64,000 nucleotides of DNA from Paragonimus westermani (Eukaryota > Platyhelminthes > Trematoda > Plagiorchiida > Troglotrematidae), in NCBI GenBank assembly GCA_008508345.1, contig QNGE01003032.1, positions 31,693-95,692 of the forward strand, read 5' to 3'. The translations under genes were made by a program, and so were the position numbers. Below the pieces are notes generated by a model. The model was not told the origin of the DNA, did not search any database, and worked only from the letters and a program-made list of their open reading frames with translations. Below, piece by piece: positions 27,911-39,164 of the stretch (the first letter of the stretch is position 1; every line of letters begins with the position of its first letter).

Positions 27911-30900
27911 TTCAGTCGCAGATATGTTAAATTTCACAATTACTGTTGATGGAACCGAGAGCCAGGAGAACGAGAAGTTTCACTCAAAGTTACGGTTACG
28001 GTTTCGCCAGTCCGTTCGAAGTGTGAGCTAAAACAAGGACAGAACCGGAAGTGAATTGTCGATTTGAGGTTCATCGTTAGGAATAGTTTATAATACAATG
28101 AAGTTTTCCAGAATTCTCATTTCGTTTCAGTGCAAATTCGCCACTTGCAAATAAACTAGTCCAGTCATTAGATTGTCAAAACAAGAATGAATTTAATTGT
28201 CAGAATCTTGAAACTGAGTAAGTTGGCTTTGAAGAAATTATTTTTTATACTAAGATGACTGGCTTCTACCAAACATTGAGGCTCAATACATGGAAGTCTG
28301 AATTGATCACGATTTATTTTTGTTAAAATTGTTTAATTCAACTGCCAACAACAACAAAGTTATTCACAAGAGGGAATGATTTAAAAAAGTGCGATTAGAA
28401 TGAACACAAAAATTACATTATCTGACATGCTAATGACGTTCTAACTGGTTCAGTTACCAAAGCCGCTAACGATTCCGAGTTTATTTTTCTAAGACACGGC
28501 TAAAAATCCAAAAACGGCCATACAAGAGTGAAACTTTGACCATTAGAGGGTCGCTTTTCATATCACTGTCGTTAATTTTGTTTCAGGTTTCAATCAGAAA
28601 CGAAAAAGGACTCATCTTTACTACCTAGTATTGCTTATTAATCTTGTTCGTTTTTTCTGAACTGTTCTGAATGCGAGTTTTCACCATTAACTCCAGTAAA
28701 GCATTTTCAGAAAGTCCCGACAAGAGACTGTTTTGCTTGCAGCTTATCGCAAAAAGTGTTTCTTTTCTTATGAAGTTGGTGACCAGTACAATTACGACCT
28801 TATCTTAAGAACGTGCGCTTCCACTGATTCACTATAACAAAGACTGAACGCCTCTTGCGATATCCACATAAAACTTAGTATAAATAAAGTCAAACAGTTC
28901 AGGAGTCGTGGTTAGCATGTGATTTTGGTTAAAACACTCCTAAGGAAGGCTACCTGATGTGGTTAGAACGTAGAGTATTAAAACTTGCTCCTAAAGTTGT
29001 GTAATTCGCGATCTGTTTACAAATGAAGGCCACCTTAAGGCATACATATTATGATGTACAAGTAGAGAAAATTCTTGATGGGTCCGACAGAATCACAGAG
29101 TTTAGGGATAGCCTTCCTTCTAAATCTGTTCTCTCTTGTACAGCAGGTTCATCTCTCTAATGAATCGAGCTTCATAGGTTGATTGGAATGCTATCCAGCT
29201 GAACACATCCGACAATTTCATCAGCATTGAGTGGTTAGCTGACTGAAGAAAACATTACACATCTGAAATTGTTTAAAATATATCAATACCGGTCTAGCCA
29301 ACACACCTCCTAGATCTGTCCATCAAACTGCTAAGGTTTCAGATGTTTTGCTTCAAGCGGGTGACAACAGTACAATTCTACATCAACGACTGAAAGCAGC
29401 TCACCAGCATCGCTTGACAGGCCACCTAGCAATTAATCAGCACCACCGCAAAGTTCACTAAAAGAGAGGAAGGTTAAAAACGTATAAAATTTATGCACAC
29501 TATAACACTTCAGTCACCACTGTAAATATAGAACCAAACATTAAGTCAGTCGCGGGTCAGTGGTTAATGTTTACCAGTATTTCTGACATCGACGAAAGCG
29601 AGCAAGATTGAAACAACTGTCCACCTCTCTGTCAGTATTTATTAAGGCAAAATCTACACATATTCTCTTTTGAGCATTATTAAAGTAAACAATCCCCAGC
29701 AATTAACTCATCTGATGTCTACAATTCATTTTGTCACAGTCAGAACTGAAAATCTAGATATATAAGGCTCATCCGTGGTGTGTTTCACTAATTTAACAAT
29801 TTTGCCATACCTTCTTATATATTCGATTGTTCGTCGAGCTTAACACTTAGATTGGGAACAATGTGACGTCCTCATTACTTAAGTCTTTGAGCAAGTGGTA
29901 TTAAGCGATTTAGTAGGTGGAGGTCATTGAATGACCGCCTTAATATATAAAATATGGACGACCCTTTGACCCGAACTGATGGTGATTACATCCCGTTGCG
30001 GCTGATCCTCTGACAACTCTTTGTTTTGAACTTCTGGCCTCGAAATCGACTGGCGGTTTGTTCCTTCCTTCTTTTTCACTCTCCATCGGGCTACCCTCTT
30101 CTTCCTTAAACGTTCCAGGTGACCACTTATCTGCGATAAGCGTCTGGTATGTTCGTTCAACTACGTAATATTGATTGGTCGTAGACCAGTTTGCGTCCCT
30201 CTACGTTATCATTTTCTCGAACTGGTCGGTACAATTTTTTGGGTGTATTTTTTAATCAAACTGCTTGACAGACACCGGATTCTCGGAAATTCTGTCCGAT
30301 GTTTCGTGTTTGCTTGAGCAAGAAATTCTGAGGTACATATGTTGGACGCGTGTCCAGTCTGGTTCTCACGTAAAGAGGTCGACGAGAATTTGTTTTCCAT
30401 TGATGCTTAATTCGTGTTCACGAAATGATGTGAATATCTTTCACTCAGCCTGAACAACGTAAGAGTTTTACAGTAATTACGTAAAAATTATGCACGCTAC
30501 GTTTCTTTTGTCGATTGAGTTGAGCTGTTCTTTTGGTTTTGACAATATATTGCATATGATTGTTGTTGATTTGTGTACCGCACTGGAGAAACGTTTGGAT
30601 TTTAAATATCACCGTTGGATAACAACCGAACATCAAACTACTGACTTTATCAGTGTTTTCATTAATCACATAAAGCCTTCTCGTCTACCTGCCCTAGTTC
30701 AGCTGAGGTTTATGCTGGAACCATTTGCAAAAAAGGCAGTCTTCTGAACTCTAACCAGTAACAGAAGAAATATGCCCAGGCAAACCATCGATCTATCACT
30801 CGGACTTGGAAGATATACCACCAAATGGTGTCTAGTTCTATTAATGTTCTGTCCCTTACTTCTGTTCAGTTCAGTAGACCTGGAAATAGTACGGTGTACA

Positions 30901-33199
30901 CCCTATTGACTGGGGCGCAAAATACCGCATATATTTAACCTGATATTGAATCGTCAAAAAAACGAGCTCGTTTTTTTAAGTTTATCTCCTTGTGATTTGT
31001 TTCTTTCAGCTTCTAGATTTTGTTGTTTTTCCAAGATAACTTTGATGGTTGGAGGTTAAATACATTCAGCAAATATTTTACCATTGATTATAACGGAACT
31101 TCACGATAAAATGAAAAAGATGCTAGCTGAAAGTGCCATATGAATACAAACGCTAATATCAATTGTGAATTAGATCTAGTCTAAATCACGTCAATTTTTG
31201 TGGATGAACAAACCACACTTTTATATCTCCCTCCATGTGCACTAGAATAGTTTTTGCACCAGTCAAAAATAATCAAGAACAATGTACGGCAAGGAACGAT
31301 AGCACATTTTTGCAACAGTAAAGTGGAAACATCACTGTTTCGAAATGTTGCGCAACTAAACGAAATCAGGAATAGTCATGTGTAAACCTAGCATTGACCT
31401 TCAGTCATTTATATACACGGTTGACTCTCCTCTCTGTGAGTTCACAAAATCTTTCACTTTGGATTATATGGCCACCATTAACCCCGAATTTGCAACGCAT
31501 TTTTTCAAACGTTCTCGGTCCATATTCTTTTTGAAACCTTTCTTTTGTATTAGGATCCTCAAATTGAACTCCAGCAAAGTATTTAAGTGTGCACACCTGC
31601 CGATCAATATATACTTAGAGTATGTTAACTTTAACCATACTGTCCTCGTCGGCGGGCAAGTTCAAACTTCAGGAACAGCATACATTTACTGTTCAGGGTT
31701 TAAATGTAAGTACCAAGTAAACAACGATCGGGTAAAGTTGGACGTGCTCTAAAAAACTCTTTATTTTGTAGCTCGATTTTGGCACCACTGATCGTCGTAG
31801 TAGATAAAATCCCGAACCACTGATAAGGGAGAAAAACGCATACACTGATAGAAAGGCGATCCCTCAAACACAAATACAGGGCGGGGGAAGTTGGGAGTCA
31901 TCGAACAGTTGAGCACATTAGGTGTGTATCTGACCGGAAAACGTTTTCATTGCATAATCAGTTCAGTAGCTATAATTAGCACTTTAGATTGTGTGGCATC
32001 TTTCGAAAACGCACCAAAATACCAGTGCATCAGAAACAGCACGCATCATTTAGGCTAACAGCAACGGTGAGCTAGTGCAAATTGATGGAATAAAATCTTC
32101 AGACATACTGATGAGGTTTTTCAAGTATACTGTTCGGTAGGTATGAATCTTTATATTTCTCCATAACTCTTATCATAGAAGAAACCCTGTATGAATCAGT
32201 GTGTGATCAACTGCACCAAACAACAGTAGGGTGAACAGGAGCGCATAGATGGTTTACAGCAAAGATCTCTAACCTGACATACCAGTATCAGAAAAAAACC
32301 ATCAGAAAAAGCTGCTTGATAGCAGAATGGTACAAAGGTGCAATAAAGGATTTATAAAAGGGCCCTTCCGTCTAATGTGATAGACAAATAGGCATAATCA
32401 TTTTCAACAAAACGGGTAAGATGGTTGTGCGCAATGCTGTCGTCGAGGGAGCGGTATAGCCGGGATAAGTCACCTCGGGCCAGTGTTTGCAGAAACATGA
32501 GAAGAAAGCGCGAAGTATCATAAATACAACACGTCTGTATAAGAAATAGCTGTACAGTATATATTTCTATCTGTGAATCAGTTACCCTGAATTTGCTTGC
32601 ATGCATATCAACGGTTTGTAACCGATCATTAAGTTTATTTCTGAATCAAAGAAGACAACTAGTTGCCTTGTTTGCACTTTGGGCTTACCAGGCGTTAAAC
32701 TGACTTGCTTTGTAATGGTATTTAACAATAAAGCACTGGACTGATTAAACTTTATATCTCCAAATTCTGCATAATCTTCGTATAAACGTAGGTTTGTGCA
32801 CACGTTGCGTCACAGAGTTCTCAAGATTTGTTCTTAGCAAAACATACCCGGAGAGCTCAATTCAATCGTATATATCTTCATTCGAAATAAGTAACGCGTG
32901 CACGAAGCTGATGGTAGTCAATTTTTAGGAGTGAGCTTGTACATTACAAATACCAGTCAGTACCGATCTCAGTGGTCTTTCGAAGTTTCCTGCTGTGTTC
33001 CTTAACCCCTTGCTCATAATATGCTCGCGTGAATCCAGTTTGCGTTGGCTGCATTTTGAAAAATGGTCAGAAGACAAAAATAACCGTTTGAATTCATTTC
33101 ACCTACTCTCTTTGGTTGTAAACTTGTGACCAGCATGAAAACTAAATCACCACGACCTAAATGAAACGATCAAAATTACAAATCGGGCTGGGTCGTGAA
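27911..33199. other. gene-poor DNA with ambiguous open frames on both strands
   Basis: Two places deserve a look but not a gene call. A Lys/Arg-rich minus-strand frame lies at 29924-30160, and 31378-31752 is open on both strands. The remainder shows nothing recognisable. Confidence 0.65.
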
Positions 33200-34165
33200 T
33201 GGTACTCACGGCGTATGTTCATGACCAAAGTTGATCAGGCACCACTTTCAACTGTGGATGACATGAAACTTTGAAAACAATGCGTCGACGGCATGTTCTC
33301 GATTGGACAAAACAGTCAGTCACTCAGTCTACCTAAATGTCTCACTCACGGTTGAGTACGAAGGTGAGAACAGTTTGCCCTTACAAGGCATCCTGGTTGG
33401 ACGCCGATCAGATGGATCTATCGAACGTTCAGTGTATCGTAAACCAACATGAATAGGACCGTACATGAACTTCATGACTTTCACTCCTGTTGTATATGAA
33501 ATGTCACTAACATATACGTGGTTTTGCAGAGAGATTGCAAGATGAACAATGAGAGTTGTATGGAACGCTTCGTGCCAACAAGCTCCCACAACGTTTCGTG
33601 CCAACAAGCTCCCACAACGTTTCGTCCGGAAATGAAGTAAACTTACTCCTGCGGGAGTAGCGACTGTGGAAGTGCCTGAAAGGGCCGTCTACATCAAACT
33701 TCGTTTCATAAGTGATAGACTGATGATGGAAGGGTGGTCAGTGCCGCGTTAAAACGCATGTGCAATGCAGCAAAGCTTGTTCTGCTTTCACAAACAAACA
33801 GGTTACCTCTTCCCCCGGTTAACAAGCAAATCTTTATATTTTCTATCAGCCATTGTATATATCAATTTTGCTGCAGTTGTGGAAACATACATTACTGGGT
33901 CAATATCGTATCCTGGTTTAAAGTCTTGGTGAATGTCCACAGCCCACAAACTCTCAAGCATGTTAAAACATCATTGATTAGCCATCGACAGGCGATCTTA
34001 CGTGCACAAAAACAGCTGGCTGTCAAGCTTTGTTTAACATGGGATTAGGCACGAGTATCTATCCCGATCCAGCCCGATTTTACGTGTTTCATTTAAGTCT
34101 TGTTGGTTTTGGCTTCCTAGTAGTCATTTATTTATTACTGAGGGTTTGCAGAATGAATTCACGTG
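33200..34165 (+). mobile_element. Penelope-like retroelement relic C (reverse transcriptase end plus GIY-YIG domain)
   Basis: Three-frame reading gives collinear pieces of a Penelope-like element polyprotein. In order they are: FMTKVDQ (near 33220); CVDGMF at 33281-33298 in place of the catalytic YVDD; ENSLPLQGILVGR followed by SVYRKPT (33430-33450), the usual ENNxLPFLDVLVxR...VYRKPT stretch; AVYIKLRF before the linker; CNAAKLVLLSQTNRLPLPP; then SHCIYQFCCSCG (33848-33883), the start of the GIY-YIG endonuclease region; and DPARF with a degraded C-terminal tail to about 34165. Stops and frameshifts interrupt every piece and the catalytic Asp pair is lost, so it is inactive. The 5' half of the element was not found. 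Family knowledge: these elements encode a reverse transcriptase joined to a GIY-YIG nuclease. Motif order makes the assignment strong, but the ends are approximate. Confidence 0.85.
33571..33622 (+). repeat. 26-bp perfect tandem duplication
   Basis: The 26-base unit at 33571-33596 begins CGTGCCAACAAGC and is repeated exactly at 33597-33622. It lies inside relic C, between the reverse transcriptase end and the LxFxxD motif. The unit length is not a multiple of three, so it shifts the frame of the relic. Confidence 0.95.
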
Positions 34166-37100
34166 GTGATTTGTGTCTTCTGATTTCTCTATTCAAGTGG
34201 ATAAATGAGACTGAATGTTTCAGATTTCTCAAACGGACACTGGCTGTATTTTGTTCATTTCGCATGCTGTTCGGTTAGTACTCGCATGGGGTATGTCACT
34301 TGCTAAGCTATCAGTTACGAGTCCACATTTGACCATTATTTCATCGTCTATTTCGTAACCTTGTTCAGTGAGAATAGGTTGAAGTGCTGGTCACAGTAAA
34401 CACGTTACTACGACTGAGTTACAATTGCCAACTGGAAGACATCTACAATTTTGCCTGTGCGCACTCATTCGTTTTCAATTTGGCTACCACTTCGTTTTGT
34501 TGCTGATGAGAATTATCGATATGATGTTAGACCTTATACAACAATTTTGACCCTAGTCAAATTCACAAAGAGCAAAAGTGTTAAAAGGAACTCCCGAAAT
34601 CCAAAGTTGAAGTTGATGTCATTCCAAGCAGTTAACAAGCTTAATTCATGTTCTTATGCTGGATGGATCAGAATGGTTCATTTAAGTTAGGAATTATACA
34701 ACAAATTCGCCCGCTTGGTATTAACATCCCTTATCAGAATGGTCGAAACAAACAGCAGCAGAATTGAGAGCCGACTATCTGCTCTAGTTTTATCTTTCAT
34801 GAAACAACTCGGATCAGCGGCTTATGGCGAATAAGCTTGCTTCATAAGAGTGTAGTGTGATGTTAAAAATCTTGACAATTATAAGGATATGTAATGTTTA
34901 TGAAGCTAAACAATAAAAAACTCCAGCTTATTATTCATTCACAAAGTGTTTACACGTAAAAATTCTCTGAATATAATTATGGTGATTACTCGTAGGTGCT
35001 GCCGAGTTTTTATCAAACGAGTCTCTTTCTTCAACTTCTCAATAAACAAATGATTCAGCATAACGTATGAACCGGTTATTCGGTAGTTGCTCTTCAGTAG
35101 ATTAATTAGTGGGCTCGAAAAGGTCTGTTATTCTCAAATGAGTGATGTGGCATGGGGTGGACAGTTTCATCAGCTTTGTATTTATTCCGAACGATTGCTG
35201 GAAAGTCACAGAAACCCTCAGTGACTACACACCGAAGTTTCAAACCGAAAATCGATCTTCCAGTAAATGAATGGAAAAAACCATTCGCGGTTACTCTAAC
35301 GTTAATCAATTACTCGCCAGTAAATTCCATTTACCTTATGAGAAAATATTGAATGACATGTTTGAAGATGTTTGTACGTACCTGATAAGTGCCAGGTGTT
35401 GTGCATTTTGTGCACATTGTGGGTTCATGTTTTATTGTTCGTCAACTTTACTCCGTAAAACTTTTTTGCCCCTATATTTTTACCGCTGATCAAACTCTCC
35501 TCTTACCTTGTTGACAAATATAGCTGTCAGCCGCATATTTTGGTTTATATATTGGTTATAGTTTGTTGGATTTGTAGACAGTTGCACTATCCACGTTTTA
35601 TTTTTAATCTCTTTTAAGAATAAGCTTATAAACTGCCATCCATCTCGGAAGATCGGTAAAATACAAAGGTATACAATTTGGCCTTGACGGATTCGGTATT
35701 GAAAAAAACTCGGTAGTTCACCTATCACAGCCTGTCTATGCAACAGACTTAATAACTATCTTGTTTAATTGGTTATTTTTAAATCCATAGCTAAAAGGCA
35801 TGATTTTTTAGATTGAACTTAAACTTGGAGTTCAACCCTAATCTTGGAAAAAGTGATCAATTATAATGCCTAAACGTACAGTTTTTCCGAACAACATATC
35901 ACTGATCAGGCTAAAATTTGTTGGAACGCCATACATTACATCAGCTGGACAAAACCAATTGTTTTTAATTAAAATGCTGAAGAGATATATTTTCCAAGTG
36001 GTCTCATAGTAAACTCTACCGGAAATACACTGAAAAATAACTATCTGGCTGCGTCCCTCACCAAAAACAAAAGTACCATAATACCAGTGACTTTTGCACT
36101 GGATGTCAGTTTATTTTATTCCAGTTGGCAGTGTCCTTTCCGCCCTTTAAAAGACAGAATGCCTACCAGTGTTGACGCATTCCGCCTCCGTCAGTTTCTA
36201 TGCCTCCATAACGCTCATATTTTCAGCTGTCTAGATTGACAATTTGAGTTTACTCATTGAGAAATTTTGCCATATACTTCCATCGTATATTGCGTCCAGT
36301 TTCCTTCTGACAATTTAAGGCGACTTGATTGTACTATACTTAGCACCGCGATGAAGTACTGTACAAGCTTCTGGACAGCATAATGAGCTCTAACTTAATC
36401 CTTTTAGATACAGAAGATATGTTCATCAATAGCTGAACAGAAATTTGTTAGCTCGAATTCGGTACACTATAACTGCCTTTTCTACGTTCCTTTCATTAGT
36501 ATCAACACAAGGTTGATCATTCCACGAAACTTTGGTTTCAGGTCAATGTTTACTCACGTAACAGAAACCAACTCTGTCAGACTAGATGGGAAACTTTTGT
36601 TTAAGCAAACGCTGTTTAGGTAAAAAGAAATAATACATTCATCGTTTCGAATTTAGCAACAAGAAATTTCCATACAACTCACGTTTACGAAAAACTGTCC
36701 AGGACAAATTTTCATGCACTCAGAGAGTTACTATTCAATTTTGCTTCAGCCGAACCAGTGGAACGTTTTGTGTCAGTCGTTTTAAATGAACATTTGAGTG
36801 TCTACTCAACTGACATTTAAGATATCCGTGGAATGTCGTTAATGGTTACAATTTGTTCATAGAAATAAGTGCACCTACGACGTGTTCTATCACAGCTGTG
36901 TCAATTTACTCTGACGGTAATGTCCGGTTGAAGGTATTCACCACCCGGTTAAACCACCCATGCATAGAACTTGCTTCTATAACCATGTCCAAACAACGTT
37001 TCGAGGAGACATTCATTTGGTTTTGTGTAAAAATGTCCAACTCACTGATAAAGCACGTTATTCTTATAAATTCCGTTGGTCAACAAATAATTTGTTTTAA

Positions 37101-39164
37101 CGACCGATGACGTTCCACATAAACATACTCAATGCTATAATATATTTCCGAGGCTAGGTTGAAATCCTTTCAACATTTTACATGTGCATTAAATTGTACG
37201 GATGCCAAGTCATTTGCGAATTACCCGAGTTGTTTATTTCAGAAAAAGTGAAACCTCTGGATCACCGCTGTCTTGAAGAGTACTCAGTATGGTCTGTGGT
37301 TGAAATTCACCGGATACGTATATTTGATAAGTGACAACAACCAAGACACCCGTTGTGTGCATCTGGCGAATTTTGACCATTCGAAACAAAATACTTCTGT
37401 TACCGTGACATATTTTGAAGCTCATTTATGAGCGCGACTGGAAATCGTTCGAAAGTTTTTAAATTATTACACTAGAGAAACGAGCTGACTATTTCTGTCC
37501 TACAAATCAGGAAATTAGAGTTGAAGCTGGAAAGGCGGTAATTGGACATTGAGCCAACAGGAATATTCCCTCAGAAGCAAATTACACTGATTACCTGTAT
37601 CAGCTCGGGTTTTAATCCTGTAATATATCTAGATGAGAAGGTACGACTTATGAGATTATCAGACAGTAATTATTAATAAATCTAATAACTCTTTTTGTAA
37701 CTAGTACTTCATATACATAATACCAGCAGCTATTACTCGGGTAAACGCTTACAACATGTTTTCAATCAACTTTTATTCAGGATGACGCGGCTGCTTCCTT
37801 CGCCTCTCTATCCTACAGTTACAATCAGGCGGAATCCTAGTTTCCTTGCGAAAGAAATAAGCGAAATAATTGAGACTTCTTCCGAATTGTTTTTCACACT
37901 CTGTGCAATCGCTACTGACGTCTCAAATTGAAACGTGATCCTCTATTCCAAATGGGCCATTGACAATGTGCTGCTGTGTAGTTATCGTGATTTTTCAATG
38001 CATCTCTAGCAGACATAACAACCTAAGATATCTTCATCTTAGACTACCATAACCGCGTTACTTACGATATGTTCGTATGGAAGTTGAGAACTGAAACTTT
38101 GTATGCACAAACTGCGGTCTGTCTAATCAGGCTCACTATTTAGCAGTCAGTTTTGGGAAAACATTCCGAATCCTAAAACCAAGTAACGTACTGTAGAGTC
38201 TGTTACCATTTCGATCTCTGTTACGTACCATTCTTCACACCGGTTATGTTCATTGTACATATCAACCACTTGTCTATTGTTTGAATCAATACACACTTCT
38301 TCGCCCTCGCGCGTTTCGCCTTCTGCTCGCACGCGGTCCTGGTTATCGTGGGTTAACCGTGTCAACGTTCATTTAGCCCGCTGGAGGAACCAAATACGTT
38401 ATTACTGAAAAGGAGAATCTTCTTGCAATACGCAGCAGACTTAGTGTAGTGGAATTAGTTGTGGATACCTACTGTGAGTTCTTGTATTTGCCTTGAGGTA
38501 CTGTTCCCCCAACTCTCTGCTCCACTACAATACCACTATCAAATACTGCCTGTCTCTTCACGACTTACAATCAAATACCACGCTTCATTACTGTGCCACC
38601 GAAATTCAGACAAATTTTAAGAGCAACGTGATGTTTAATTTTATGGCGTTTATTTGCCGACACTGTTTGATTTGAGTCATTTGAAAGCGAACAAATCGTA
38701 CTTCACTGAGAAACTATCTAGGTTTATTGGTAAAATGCAGAATGTAAATATCGGTGAACAAAAGTATGAAACAAAAAGAACATGTCCGAAGAGCTTCATA
38801 AATTCATGTGAATACAAGCAGTCTATTCAAGAAGGCAGTTAGTTTTGCTAATTTCTTGTTTATAATCGCATATAAGGACTTTTCTGATGGACAGGAGATC
38901 AGTACAGTAGTTCTACAGACAAAGGTGCTGATAAACCATTACCAGTAATTTCTGTTTCATTTCGCGTTTTCTCTTAACCTTCCGTAAAGAGAATTTTTAC
39001 AAATTACAGCTCGATCTACGCACTCCGAATGGATCTTTTTGAATGACGCTGATCCCAGAAAACAAATACACAGAACATACGAATGAAAAAATGGGATGAG
39101 TTCTGGGTAGAAATTTCAGAGTACTGGGGCATTAGTGACACTAAAAACCTACCGGTGCACAGAT
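34166..39164. other. 5' flank of the protocadherin, no firm feature
   Basis: No promoter, untranslated exon or further gene could be assigned. A charged 72-codon minus-strand frame (38147-38365) coincides with a small G+C-rich patch. The transcription start of the protocadherin is not visible; a 5' exon could lie anywhere in this stretch. Confidence 0.6.

Noticed and set aside
33329..33607. 92-codon minus-strand frame
   Set aside because: It is antisense to Penelope relic C and overlaps its VYRKPT block; the plus-strand reading explains the DNA.
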